The notes: a model not told the origin generated them from the sequence alone. DNA of 64,000 nt from Acinetobacter sp. XS-4 (GCF_023920705.1 NZ_CP094657.1:1922001-1986000); one strand, 5' to 3'; counted from the stretch's first letter, positions 7,562-16,266 are shown. Translations and numbers: made by a program.

Positions 7562-8467
7562 ATGAGGTCTGAAGAAAAATTTAAGCTGATATATGATTTT
7601 AATGAAATTTTAGCTCGACCACATTTTGTTGAATCTGCTCATATTTCATCAGAAGATGAAGGGATTAAACTTAAAGATTTGTTAGGCCACTATCAATTTA
7701 AAGATAAAGTTAAATGTGGGATTGCCCAATGTGGAACTAAACACCAGAAAGGATATGTAGTAAAGCTTACGGATGATACGGAAATTATTATTGGGCATGT
7801 TTGTGGTAAGAAAAATTTTGGTGTTGATTTTACGGATAAAGAGCGACAATTTAAGGCTCAACGAATTCATGCTGAACAATTCCAAACCATGAAAGATACC
7901 TTTGAAAAATTGCCACAATTAAAACTGAAATTTGAAGAGGTATTAACTCAATCTGGGAGACTTAGTTTTGTTGAAATAAAAAAGGGGATCAAAGGCCTAC
8001 AAGATGAAGCTTTTGATTATTGGATGAAGCAGGACATTAGAAATCGTATTACACCGAATGGTGGTGTTACAGAAGAGCAATTTAAAACTGAACAAGAAAA
8101 AGAATTTGAAGAGCAAATATATCTTCAAGAATGGGGTAAAACGAGAATTATTAGGGACACAAAGACAGTTACACTGGCAACTATTGATGAATATAGTCTG
8201 ATGGCTCAATGGTACGAAGCAGAGAAACTTAAGACATATTTTGAAAGAATACATCGTGAGATTAGAGATCCGGCTGGTATGCCAAATGATGTGTTTAAGA
8301 AGCTAATTTATGATTTGAGAGAGTATGAACATAATCTTGCTGAACTCCAAAGTTACTGTAAACGTGGAAATCGATTGTTAACCCAAGAAAACTTAATGAA
8401 ACTAGGACTACTTTTCCATAAATCTGATGATTTAAGAAAAGTTAGACAGTTTGCTGAGAGGTATTAA
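7562..8467 (+). CDS. hypothetical phage protein with possible zinc site, 301 aa
   Basis: Soluble, charged and mostly helical. The only distinctive segment is near residues 50-80: KCGIAQCGTKHQKGYVVKL, then IIIGHVCGKKNFG. Its three Cys and two His could bind zinc, in a treble-clef or ribbon arrangement. The rest (KERQFKAQRIHAEQFQTMKD onwards) looks like coiled coil. The start ATG at 7562 has GAGG seven bases upstream; ATG 7556 and further upstream starts overlap the Q-like gene and are less likely. It follows that gene by 11 bases, so the two are probably co-transcribed. No function can be assigned. Confidence 0.65.
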   Translation: MRSEEKFKLIYDFNEILARPHFVESAHISSEDEGIKLKDLLGHYQFKDKVKCGIAQCGTKHQKGYVVKLTDDTEIIIGHVCGKKNFGVDFTDKERQFKAQRIHAEQFQTMKDTFEKLPQLKLKFEEVLTQSGRLSFVEIKKGIKGLQDEAFDYWMKQDIRNRITPNGGVTEEQFKTEQEKEFEEQIYLQEWGKTRIIRDTKTVTLATIDEYSLMAQWYEAEKLKTYFERIHREIRDPAGMPNDVFKKLIYDLREYEHNLAELQSYCKRGNRLLTQENLMKLGLLFHKSDDLRKVRQFAERY

Positions 8468-8617
8468 ATTTTAAGCTGGCTTATATAGATGATATATTCT
8501 TGAATGAGGTGTATAAGAAGACAATGGCTCGAACAACGAAGCATTAGATACTGATGTGCGATACTATATGAGCACTCAATAGCACTTCAAAAAAGATGGA
8601 GTTGTGCAAAATAATCT

Positions 8618-8643
8618 AAACCACCTTCGGGTGGTTTTTTAAC
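8618..8643 (+). terminator. intrinsic terminator
   Basis: AAACCACC and GGTGGTTT form a strong stem with loop TTCG, followed by TTTT. The 300-base gap 8468-8771 in which it sits holds otherwise only a short reading frame of seven codons and no recognisable gene. Confidence 0.85.
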
Positions 8644-8771
8644 AATCCATGTTCATCTTTAAGTTATTCTAAATCATAGAAAAAAACTATAAATAACCAT
8701 CAAATTTTAATTGACGATAAGATTGGTAAGGAGTTTAGTAATGGTACAATAATTAAAAGTGAGTAGGTTTC

Positions 8772-9650
8772 ATGAAATACATTAAGACTTGTATTGGGGC
8801 AATAACGCTTTGCATATCTCAGATAGGGATTGCAGTTCAACCATTAGAATCAGAAAATTTGCCTAAAGCAGTTCCAAAGACTTTAAGCCCAACTGAGGCT
8901 TCCAAAGGTTGTGTAGCTTCTTTATTGAATCAGTTGGATGAGCAAAAGTTGAATATAGTTGGACATGCTCAAACTACTTATGTAATTTCTGATCTAGCAG
9001 GACAAGATATAGTAAATACTCATGAACTGACATTTTTTTCGCAATATCCCGACGCTAATAAAGAGCTAGATGCTATTGTTAATGCTGCAAAGAATAAAAT
9101 CCCATCTGAAAGTAACAAGTTTACTAATGATATTGTGACTAAACTCCATTCCTTACATGGTGGAGGTAGTGAAAAAATTAAACAAAGAAGGACTGAAGTA
9201 GAAAACGCAATTAAGAACAATTTGAAAAAACCTGAGGATATTTGGAAAGCTGGACTGTTGATACATAGTTTGGGAGATACATATGCACATACACATAAAA
9301 AATTCTGGACTAATGAAGAGGTGGCCTATGGTCCTGCTACGGGTCATTTAGCTGATTCTATTTTTGGAGAAGATCCAGATTCGATTACCACCCCTAAAAC
9401 CAAAGTCAAATATCTTGCTTATATTGATAATTTATTCTCTATTTTAAAAACTGATAAAGCAGATATATTGAGATTTGAAGATTTTAAAACTAAAGTAAAA
9501 AATACAAAGTGTAAAAATGATACATGTTTTAGTAAAGAGGTTTTAAAATTCGACAATAGAATGGATGAATTTAATAGCTGTATGAATATATTCATGAAGC
9601 CATTAACAAGACCTCAAGTTCAGGAAGTAATGGATCAGATAAAAGACTAA
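8772..9650 (+). CDS. secreted protein with phospholipase C/P1-nuclease-like His motif
   Basis: A 292-residue protein with a signal peptide (KTCIGAITLCISQIGIAV). Features recall the all-helical zinc-dependent phospholipase C/P1-nuclease fold: VISDLAGQDIVNTHELTFF, GLLIHSLGDTYAHTHKKFW, and GPATGHLADSIFGEDPDSI. The spaced His and Asp (HSLGDTYAHTH, TGHLADS) could be metal ligands. The C-terminal part has four Cys, probably forming disulphides. This is pattern similarity only. The gene is preceded by GAGTAGG and followed by a terminator-like hairpin. It stands between two copies of the antiterminator-like gene, so it looks like a cargo gene. Confidence 0.6.
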   Translation: MKYIKTCIGAITLCISQIGIAVQPLESENLPKAVPKTLSPTEASKGCVASLLNQLDEQKLNIVGHAQTTYVISDLAGQDIVNTHELTFFSQYPDANKELDAIVNAAKNKIPSESNKFTNDIVTKLHSLHGGGSEKIKQRRTEVENAIKNNLKKPEDIWKAGLLIHSLGDTYAHTHKKFWTNEEVAYGPATGHLADSIFGEDPDSITTPKTKVKYLAYIDNLFSILKTDKADILRFEDFKTKVKNTKCKNDTCFSKEVLKFDNRMDEFNSCMNIFMKPLTRPQVQEVMDQIKD

Positions 9651-9667
9651 GTTTTATTATAGTTATA

Positions 9668-9693
9668 AAAAAGCCATCTAAAGATGGTCTTTT
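9668..9693 (+). terminator. terminator after secreted protein
   Basis: AAAGCCATC and GATGGTCTTT form a stem with loop TAAA, followed by TTTAATTT. It starts 18 bases after the stop codon of the gene ending at 9650. Confidence 0.65.
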
Positions 9694-9806
9694 AATTTCT
9701 GGAATAAAAAAAGTAAAGTACCCTTGGCTGCTTTAGTCAACTGATTCACTGTTGCCTGAATAATATCGGGTAAAAGCTGTTTTTTATGACTGGGGGATCT
9801 CATCAT
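9678..9806 (-). pseudogene. small reading-frame remnant, 42 codons
   Basis: On the minus strand ATG at 9806 opens a frame reading MMRSPSHKKQLLPDIIQATV and continuing NQLTKAAKGTLLFLFQKLKD to a stop at 9678. The composition is protein-like and helical, but no family is recognised. It overlaps the terminator hairpin of the preceding gene. It is probably the end of a lost phage gene; reported with low confidence. Confidence 0.25.
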
Positions 9807-9865
9807 GTAAACTCCAGTAATATGTCATAATTTGATTTCGAGTTTCCGCCTCAACTAAGTCAATT

Positions 9866-10144
9866 GAAGAGGTACGTGGGAAAAATAAAATATTGTGTGA
9901 AATTACGGATGATGAGGCAAGAGCAGTGCAGCGGCTTATATTAGATGTAATTAACAATACAGATTCGGAAGCTCTACTCGAGTGGATGGATGTCATCATA
10001 TGCCGCTACTTCGAGAGACATTCTTGGTCAAAATTACAAACCCCAGAAAGAACTGTTATGGAAGCCAAGTATGATATTCGATGTGGGCTGGCTGTATAGC
10101 ACTGTCGTTATCCGTTTATAAAATATAATGAAGGTCATATTTAA
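9866..10144 (+). pseudogene. broken duplicate of the antiterminator Q-like gene (3' half)
   Basis: The frame reads CEITDDEARAVQRLILDVI, then DSEALLEWMDVIICRYF and AKYDIRCGLAV. Nearly every residue corresponds to the 3' half of the gene at 7062-7550. A TAG at 10097-10099 interrupts the frame where the intact copy has LHVRYPF. After the stop the same frame continues HCRYPFIKYNEGHI to TAA at 10142. The 5' half is missing. It is therefore a decayed paralogue, likely left by a second related prophage. The 238 bases that follow (10145-10382) are AT-rich and empty. Confidence 0.8.
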
Positions 10145-10382
10145 AATAATTTACCAGTTGGTTTAAAATAAACCAAATAGTAAATTTAAAATATATTATG
10201 AGTGTTTTAAAAAATCACGTTATATATTTAATTATTTAGACTTATTTTATATTAATACATATTATTGTTTAGGATTTCTTAATAATTGAATTTAAGTTGT
10301 TAATACTTAATAATAAAAGTTGTTGGTCTTTGGTGTGAGGAATATTATATAAGAGCAAGATAATAATAAATGGAATAAGCTC

Positions 10383-11078
10383 ATGAATAAAAACTTTGTA
10401 ATGCTGATTTTATCGGCTTTAATTATTAACCCAACTACTGCTTTTTCTAAAGATATTAAATGGCCATGGAAAGATAATAAGCTTGTCTGTACAGGTGAAA
10501 ATTATTCTTGTGGTCCTAATGATGCTTTTAATACCTTATCTACAGCGACTGAATATTGTGTGAATCTATATCAAAAATTTGATAGGCACACAGTAAGAGG
10601 AAAAAGATATTCAGGAATTGTAGGTTTTGTAGGAACGATCTTTGGTGTAGCAGGAGCCACAACAACTGGTACCGCCAGTACTTGGCTTTCTGGATTATCC
10701 GGAACGAGTAACGCCTTTCAGGCGAGTACAAATGACATTATGGTGACTACTGTAACTCAAGCTAGTTTAACTAATATTCAGGAACTCGTTCATATCTATA
10801 ACATCACCATTCAACAGCAGATCCAGCAACAAAAGTATGATGCTGCAGTAATGACCGCGATGAATATGGCAAGTCAATGCAGATTTGCTCCTAGTGTGGT
10901 CAGTCAGAAAATGTTAGATGCAGTTAAACAAACTACTCCTGTTCCTGAAGCTCTTCGACCTCCTCAACAAGTAGAAAATCCGGCTTTGGAACAAGATGTC
11001 CAACCAGCACAAAAAAGTGTTCCTAGCACTACGTTAAAGAATTCTCAATTACCCCCAAGTTTAAGCATAAGGGAATAA
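10383..11078 (+). CDS. secreted hypothetical protein, 231 aa
   Basis: The N-terminus NFVMLILSALIINPTTAFSK is a signal peptide. The mature part has four Cys in its first half and last third (LVCTGENYSCGPND, EYCVNLY, ASQCRF). A Gly/Ala/Thr-rich segment of membrane-active character (GIVGFVGTIFGVAGATTTG) follows at about residues 78-100, then a Gln-rich helix (ITIQQQIQQQKYDAAV) and a Pro-rich tail. No family recognised. It stands 40 bases before the endolysin-like gene and is preceded by GAATAAGC. A role in lysis or envelope interaction is possible from the position, but this is not shown by sequence. Confidence 0.55.
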   Translation: MNKNFVMLILSALIINPTTAFSKDIKWPWKDNKLVCTGENYSCGPNDAFNTLSTATEYCVNLYQKFDRHTVRGKRYSGIVGFVGTIFGVAGATTTGTASTWLSGLSGTSNAFQASTNDIMVTTVTQASLTNIQELVHIYNITIQQQIQQQKYDAAVMTAMNMASQCRFAPSVVSQKMLDAVKQTTPVPEALRPPQQVENPALEQDVQPAQKSVPSTTLKNSQLPPSLSIRE

Positions 11079-11117
11079 GTAAGTTCGAATAATGCTAAAG
11101 CTTTAAGGAGAATAGAT

Positions 11118-11897
11118 ATGAAAACATTAAAATTAGGTTCAACTGGTAATCAGGTCGAGAAGTGGCAATATTTTCTTAGAGGGCAGGGATATCATTTAGA
11201 TGTCACTGGAGAATTTGATGAATTAACTGATATTGCTACTAAAAAATTCCAGGAAAAGAATAAGCTTTATGTGGATGGACTTGTAGGAAACCAGACTTTT
11301 GGTAAGGCCGGCATGTTAGGTTATCCTCTCATTGAAATTAAAGATGACTTTAATCTAGCCTTTCCAGAGAAGCCTGATTTCAAACCAATTGTAGGTACGA
11401 ATACAAGACAAAAAATGTTTGGTCCTCTTGAGTTTGAACCTGCTCCAACTCCATCGAATCGAGAAGCAATCAGAATTACCAATGATTTTGCAAAAAAGAA
11501 AATCGTTCCTGTAGAGATACCTCAATTGATTGGAATCAAAGGAGCGCCTAAATCAGGAGTTATTTATTTTCATACTGCAGTAAAAGAGCAGCTGAGAAGT
11601 CTTTGGGCTGAATGGGAGAAAGAGGGGCTTTTAAATAGAATTCTCACTTATGATGGAGCTTACAATCCAAGATTCATACGTGGTAAAGCTAAGGAACAAA
11701 TATTATCAAATCATGCTTTTGGGACAGCTTTCGATATCAATGCAGCATGGAATCCGTATGGAGCAGTTCCAGCTACAGCAGATCAGAAAGGTTGTGTTTA
11801 TGAGCTAGTAAAGATTGCCTACCATCATGGGTTCTATTGGGGCGGTCTATTTACTAAGCCAGATGGAATGCACTTTGAGATAGCTAAAATACTTTAG
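11118..11897 (+). CDS. peptidoglycan-binding M15-type peptidase (endolysin-like)
   Basis: A 259-residue protein without a signal peptide. Residues 1-75 form a PG_binding_1 domain (KLGSTGNQVEKWQYFLRGQG, VDGLVGNQTFGKAG). The C-terminal half is a VanY/M15 D-Ala-D-Ala-type peptidase. SNHAFGTAFDIN contains the His-x6-Asp zinc ligands and DGMHFEIAK the third His. It would cut the peptide stems of peptidoglycan during phage release. AAGGAG precedes ATG 11118 closely. A second, unrelated endolysin (GH108) lies at 26971, which supports the idea that this region contains pieces of more than one phage. Confidence 0.85.
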   Translation: MKTLKLGSTGNQVEKWQYFLRGQGYHLDVTGEFDELTDIATKKFQEKNKLYVDGLVGNQTFGKAGMLGYPLIEIKDDFNLAFPEKPDFKPIVGTNTRQKMFGPLEFEPAPTPSNREAIRITNDFAKKKIVPVEIPQLIGIKGAPKSGVIYFHTAVKEQLRSLWAEWEKEGLLNRILTYDGAYNPRFIRGKAKEQILSNHAFGTAFDINAAWNPYGAVPATADQKGCVYELVKIAYHHGFYWGGLFTKPDGMHFEIAKIL

Positions 11898-11949
11898 TTT
11901 AAATTTTATAAATATGAAAAGAGAAGGCTATCAAATTAGCCTTCTAATA

Positions 11950-12999
11950 TTAATAGAGTTGCTTGCAAAAGTTGTACTGTTGGATATTTTTCTTTGGATC
12001 AAATATATCAATATGATCAATACTTTGCTCAACAGGAATTTTAAATGCCACAAAATAGGGTAACTTCTCTTTATTTTCAGATGCTTTTTGATTCAGTGCT
12101 TTAATCTCATCATTTTCAATATCTTTATAACATCCTTTCTCAAATTTTAAGTTAGAAAGATAAGGTCGCACTTTCCGGGTATATGCTCTAAAGAAATATG
12201 GATTCTCATCGTGTAAATTAATTTCTTTTGAATGAATCTGTACATAGACAACTTTCTCTATTGGTGAAAGTTGCTTTTCAGATAATAGAAAAAATAAAAA
12301 TGGTGAATTTTCAGCTAAATTATCAATTTGCTGTAGATCTTTATCGGGATAGTCATCCTCTTTTAATTTCTTGAAAGAGTCAAAGTTCTTATTTGCATAT
12401 ATACAAACTTCTTTTCCACAAATAACTCTGAAACGTTGAGAGTCATCATCCTTTATATACGTGATGCTACCTAATACGCTTGATTGAGCACTTTCTTTAC
12501 CTTGCTTATAAAAATCTAAGATTTTTACCAAGGAAGCAAGAAGGAAAAGATATAAGAAAATTGATAAATAATAGGAGGTTAATAGTGTTTTTGAGAGAGG
12601 GTTCTTTTCAGCTTTCTCTTTTCTTTCAAAATATTTATTTTCTTCTTCTTTCAATAATTCCTTTTTATCGATGTATTTATTTCTTTTAAAAAACTTATGG
12701 ATTAATAAAACTATAAAATAGGAAAATTTAATATTTATTTTATCAAAAGGCTCTTTTGCGTAAAAAAAATGTCTTAATATAAGAGTTAATGGTGGAGCTA
12801 GTATAAGTGCTAAGAAAGAAGAAACCCTAAAATTGGCTATAAAACCTTGAAATACATAATCATGAAAGTCAAAACCCAGGTTTATATAATCGTAACCTGT
12901 CTGCTCAACACTACCTATAATGAAATAACGGCCAGATACATATAGATACCCTAATAGGGCGGGTATCATCAAAGCCAAAATGGTTTCTCTTAATCGCAT
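11950..12999 (-). CDS. membrane protein of unknown function, 349 aa
   Basis: An integral membrane protein. One segment lies at the N-terminus (ILALMIPALLGYLYVSG), one or two at about residues 50-115 (FRVSSFLALILAPPLTLILR, FSYFIVLLIHKFF), and one near 165 (SYYLSIFLYLFLLASLVKIL). A basic/acidic cytoplasmic linker (KKELLKEEENKYFERKEKAE) lies between. The C-terminal 180 residues are hydrophilic with two Cys (VICGKEVCIY) and probably form a periplasmic or cytoplasmic domain. No family recognised. It is transcribed in the same direction as the HNH and NUDIX genes, beginning 28 bases after the HNH stop, so it may belong to that unit. Confidence 0.6.
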   Translation of the reverse strand: MRLRETILALMIPALLGYLYVSGRYFIIGSVEQTGYDYINLGFDFHDYVFQGFIANFRVSSFLALILAPPLTLILRHFFYAKEPFDKINIKFSYFIVLLIHKFFKRNKYIDKKELLKEEENKYFERKEKAEKNPLSKTLLTSYYLSIFLYLFLLASLVKILDFYKQGKESAQSSVLGSITYIKDDDSQRFRVICGKEVCIYANKNFDSFKKLKEDDYPDKDLQQIDNLAENSPFLFFLLSEKQLSPIEKVVYVQIHSKEINLHDENPYFFRAYTRKVRPYLSNLKFEKGCYKDIENDEIKALNQKASENKEKLPYFVAFKIPVEQSIDHIDIFDPKKNIQQYNFCKQLY

Positions 13000-13026
13000 A
13001 AAAATACCAATTTCTAAAGTTTCTAT

Positions 13027-13872
13027 TTATTCTTTAAATGAATCTGCTTCTAAGAACTTAGAGTTCATTATCTTTAGTTTCTCCCGGTCTGCTTCAGCAT
13101 TCACTACATGCATTTTCTTATGGCAATTCGGGCAAAGTGCTACCGTATTTTCAGCGGTATCTGGTCCACCATGTGCCAACCATTCAATATGGTGAGTTTC
13201 CAGGTAAGGCTCACCACTTTTGTCTTTAAAAGGGGCAGGTTGTTCACAGAGCTGACAAATTCCATTTTCTAAACGCTTCGCAAGTTCTGCAATTGCAATA
13301 GAACGAATAAAGTATTTCGTTTTGGTATTACGGTAGCTGACTTGCGTTTGTGCTGTAGCATGAGCATCTGCCATCAATTGCTCAATGGATTTCTTCTTAT
13401 ACTTACGCTGCTTTTTCTGACTAGTACGCTCTATGGTCTCTACACTAACCGCTGTATTTGAATCAGACAATTTAACAGGGAATATCCAGACTAAACGATC
13501 TTGTTTATTGGCATCAGGTTGGATCTTTTGATATGGATCTGCTACGAGAGTAACAGGACCTTGATAGATATATTCCTTATCAACAAATACTTCAAAAAGA
13601 TGGACAGAAATACCATTACTATTACTTTCAGTTAGTGTTCTATTTTGACTTATTAATCCCTGGTCACCGAGCTGGCCCATGCCGGTGTAATGCAACTCAT
13701 CACCGATCCATCGATCTTCATAGACGGATTCTACATGGTTGGAAACAATGATAAGGGTGTTGGTCTTATGAGATCTACGCATTCCGCCCTGAGGTGAGCA
13801 AAGGAAGTAATCGCGTAATCCATCATTATCTAAAATGGTACCTGGTTTTAATTGTCTAAAATCTTTCAACAT
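13027..13872 (-). CDS. SRA-like/HNH endonuclease, candidate modification-dependent (type IV) restriction enzyme
   Basis: A 281-residue protein. The N-terminal domain (about 1-150) shows the signature of SRA-like modules found fused to HNH nucleases: QGGMRRSHKTNTLIIVSNH, DELHYTGMGQLGDQGL, VHLFEVFVDKEYIYQGPVTL. The C-terminal HNH domain has Cys pairs ICQLC and LCPNC around the ETHHIEWLAHGG catalytic motif. Such proteins (McrA-like) cut DNA carrying modified cytosines and would defend against phages with modified genomes. The start overlaps the end of the NUDIX gene by seven bases, which implies translational coupling. The substrate is inferred. Confidence 0.8.
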   Translation of the reverse strand: MLKDFRQLKPGTILDNDGLRDYFLCSPQGGMRRSHKTNTLIIVSNHVESVYEDRWIGDELHYTGMGQLGDQGLISQNRTLTESNSNGISVHLFEVFVDKEYIYQGPVTLVADPYQKIQPDANKQDRLVWIFPVKLSDSNTAVSVETIERTSQKKQRKYKKKSIEQLMADAHATAQTQVSYRNTKTKYFIRSIAIAELAKRLENGICQLCEQPAPFKDKSGEPYLETHHIEWLAHGGPDTAENTVALCPNCHKKMHVVNAEADREKLKIMNSKFLEADSFKE

Positions 13873-14276
13873 GCTGCAGTCTTATTATCAAGTAAGTATT
13901 TCACGATGGGGATATCAGCAGCAGCCCAGTCAAGCTGTTCTAATTCATCGATAGTGCACCATTGTACATCCTGGTGCTCACTTAAAGCCAATTCTTCAAT
14001 AGTCTTAGTCGCGCACATAAAAGTGGCCAGCTCGATATTAAAGTTGGGATAGGCGTGCTCTACAGTTAATAGATACTTTGTTACTTCAATATCTAAATTG
14101 AGTTCTTCTTTAATTTCTCGAATGAGTGCTTGCTCGAGTGTTTCTTCAGCTTCGACTTTGCCACCTGGAAACTCATACTTATTTGATAAATAGGGATACT
14201 TATGCTCACCTTTAAGGGCACATAAAATTTTATCCTGGTGCTTAATGACTGCAGCAACGACTTCTAGAGATTTCAT
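13866..14276 (-). CDS. MutT-like NUDIX hydrolase
   Basis: A 136-residue protein with a complete Nudix box: GGKVEAEETLEQALIREIKE, continuing to ELNLD, which fits GX5EX7REUXEEXGU. The N-terminus LEVVAAVIKHQDKILCALKG and the PYLSNKYEFPGG segment are typical of 8-oxo-dGTP-type MutT proteins. It would hydrolyse a nucleoside diphosphate derivative; the substrate is unknown. Its end overlaps the start of the HNH nuclease gene downstream, so the two form an operon. Linkage with a modification-dependent nuclease suggests a role in defence or nucleotide sanitation rather than housekeeping. Confidence 0.85.
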   Translation of the reverse strand: MKSLEVVAAVIKHQDKILCALKGEHKYPYLSNKYEFPGGKVEAEETLEQALIREIKEELNLDIEVTKYLLTVEHAYPNFNIELATFMCATKTIEELALSEHQDVQWCTIDELEQLDWAAADIPIVKYLLDNKTAAC

Positions 14277-14306
14277 AAGTATTTAAAAATAGTTAGCTAA
14301 AAGAAA

Positions 14307-14768
14307 TTAGTGACTATATTTTAGCTCTAAAGGTGTCAATTTATAGTTGAGTAGATATTTAATTCTTAAGGCTTTCGCTACCTTAATGGCATCTAAGACT
14401 TCAGTATCTGCTCCAGGGTCTTTGACTCCTACGATTTGAGCTTCAACCATAGGTTGATAGGTATCATTTCTTACCCCAGAAGCAATTTGATAGTTTGAGG
14501 TCACAAGAGTACCTTGATTCATTTTTGGAATCTTAAAGTAGCGAAAATCATTTTGCATGACTAACTCAGCACCGCGTAGAACAACAAAATCTCTTGCTTG
14601 TTCTGGAGAGCTACCACGGTCACCTTTGTAGCTTACATAGAAGGAGTCTTTACTCGCTTGTCCTTCTCTGAAATGTGACATGACAGCACCAGGATTATAA
14701 GCGGGAGGAATTAAAACAGCGCAGCCTGATAACGATAATAATAGGACAGATAGGAAAATTTTATTCAT
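14307..14768 (-). CDS. lipoprotein, 153 aa
   Basis: MNKIFLSVLLLSLSGC is a clear lipoprotein signal with Cys at residue 16. The mature protein reads like a family of small proteobacterial outer-membrane-associated lipoproteins (YVSYKGDRGSSPEQARDFVV, LRGAELVMQNDFRYF, then AIKVAKALRIKYL). No enzymatic motif is visible. It lies 30 bases upstream of the NUDIX gene on the same strand and may be part of the same transcript, although a separate cargo gene is as likely. Confidence 0.65.
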   Translation of the reverse strand: MNKIFLSVLLLSLSGCAVLIPPAYNPGAVMSHFREGQASKDSFYVSYKGDRGSSPEQARDFVVLRGAELVMQNDFRYFKIPKMNQGTLVTSNYQIASGVRNDTYQPMVEAQIVGVKDPGADTEVLDAIKVAKALRIKYLLNYKLTPLELKYSH

Positions 14769-14919
14769 TTATGGAGTTCTCTTTATTTGAGTTGATGAAG
14801 ATAGTTATTTTTTCTTCATGAAAATTACCTTGTTAGTATATCGAAAGGTGAGTTCTTGCTTATATATTAATGATAATTTAGATAGAATTTGCTTTTAGCT
14901 TATTTTAAATCAAATAAAA

Positions 14920-15474
14920 ATGCCAAATGATTTTCAACAATGGGTTTCACTTATTGCAAATCTTGCAACTATTTTAGGGTTAATTATTGCTTTTAGAATA
15001 TGGAGAACCTGGAGAAAACAGCAAAATTATTCATTCATTAGAGATAAACTTTACGATCAAGAACAGTGTTTGGCAAATTTACTAATTTCTTTTGCGGTTT
15101 CAATGGATGACTACTTTTCTTTGCGGGAAAAAGAGTTATCTGCTGAGAGTGAAAAGGAAATTGAAAATGCCAGAAAAGTTTTTGAGTTAAGCTATAATAC
15201 ATTTAAAAATAATAGCTATATGTACGAAGCCAATAATTTGATGATCTTAGGATTTGATTTTAAGTTTGTTACTGGCTATAAACTAAAAAGCATACATCTA
15301 GAAGCAATTAAACTTAACTCAATACACAAACGGTTTGATCGCTTTAGAACTGAGATCAATAAAATTGAATCATTAGAAATTATACGAGACGAATGTAATA
15401 TTGAATTAGATAACATAAACAAGCTGTTAGCTAGAATTAAGGTTGTTATGATAAATATGAGAGCTAAATTATAA
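14920..15474 (+). CDS. membrane-anchored hypothetical protein, 184 aa
   Basis: One transmembrane helix near the N-terminus (WVSLIANLATILGLIIAF, about residues 8-26) is followed by a basic stretch (RIWRTWRKQQ). A long charged, coiled-coil-like cytoplasmic domain (REKELSAESEKEIENARKVF) follows. The layout, one TM anchor plus a helical domain, resembles the gene at 32120-32914, but sequence similarity is not evident. AT-rich codon use. Divergent from the lipoprotein gene; the shared 150-base spacer must hold both promoters. Confidence 0.55.
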   Translation: MPNDFQQWVSLIANLATILGLIIAFRIWRTWRKQQNYSFIRDKLYDQEQCLANLLISFAVSMDDYFSLREKELSAESEKEIENARKVFELSYNTFKNNSYMYEANNLMILGFDFKFVTGYKLKSIHLEAIKLNSIHKRFDRFRTEINKIESLEIIRDECNIELDNINKLLARIKVVMINMRAKL

Positions 15475-15616
15475 GCTTTGCTCTTAATGAATATTAAAAT
15501 AAATATTCTGGAATTTGAGTATGAATAGGGTTGTTGGATTCTTGAACTAAATGAATAGGTAGGATTTATATAGGGACAGACATCTACAGCAAATATTAAA
15601 TCATGCTATACGAAAC

Positions 15617-15719
15617 TTGACCTTGATCAAGCCAAATGCTATTTTTGCGTTATAGTGGTCGAAGTGCAAATAAAGATCACACAAGATATTTAAAAGCTCA
15701 TCGAAAGATGGGCTTTTTT
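15617..15719 (+). ncRNA. possible small transcript: promoter-like motif followed by orphan terminator
   Basis: The 555-base gap 15475-16029 has no gene. Within it TTGACC (15617-15622) and TATTTT (15640-15645) are 17 bases apart, a plausible sigma-70 promoter. About 50 bases later comes a strong hairpin, AAAGCTCATC GAAA GATGGGCTTT, with a T-run (15692-15719). A second orphan hairpin, CCCATTTCT / AGAGATGGG plus seven T, lies at 15957-15989. A short RNA of roughly 60-70 bases could be made from the first pair. Alternatively both hairpins are leftovers of deleted genes. Confidence 0.3.
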
Positions 15720-15956
15720 GTTAATCAGAAGTTAGTCTATATGTTTTAAAACAAAAAAAATTAACTAGAAAATAGAATCTTTAAGTACGAACTAAAGTTG
15801 TGTGTATTAAAATATTTATGGTTTTTAAACGTTTGAATTAATTTATTTTTTAATTTTATTCATATTGATGCTATCTAAATCTTGTGCAATTATGAGACTA
15901 GAGAGATGACCTAATACACTCTCTATTTCAGGTTTTAAGCATATTTTTTGCAATGC

Positions 15957-15989
15957 CCATTTCTGATTGAGAAGAAGAGATGGGTTTTT
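15957..15989 (+). terminator. orphan terminator
   Basis: CCCATTTCT pairs with AGAGATGGG (one G-T wobble) over a 10-12-base loop and is followed by TTTTTTT. No gene ends in front of it. It separates the gap from the small gene beginning at 16030. Confidence 0.6.
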
Positions 15990-16029
15990 TTATGACTTTA
16001 TAAGATGAATAATTTTAAATGGAATTTAT

Positions 16030-16266
16030 GTGGTGATATATACAATTAGATATGTTCATCGTAATAACAACCATTATGTAGCTTCAGATATTAATGGAAA
16101 TTTAATAGTCATTGAATCAATGAAGTCAGAATTTCGGATGGGACATCAAATATCCTACGATGGTGAGATGATATTTAACCTTACTTTAAATGATGAAACA
16201 GATGCTGTTGTTAAGTTAAAGGGTAGTGAAAAACAAGTATACGCATATCTGTTATCGATAAAATAA
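16030..16266 (+). CDS. small hypothetical protein, 78 aa
   Basis: A short soluble beta-rich protein (TIRYVHRNNNHYVASDINGN, then LIVIESMKSEFRMGHQI and DAVVKLKGSEKQVYAYLLSI). Two GTG codons at 16030 and 16033 could start it. No convincing Shine-Dalgarno sequence is visible, so the start is uncertain. No family recognised. It is AT-rich and isolated between an orphan terminator and the next lipoprotein gene. Confidence 0.4.
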   Translation: MVIYTIRYVHRNNNHYVASDINGNLIVIESMKSEFRMGHQISYDGEMIFNLTLNDETDAVVKLKGSEKQVYAYLLSIK

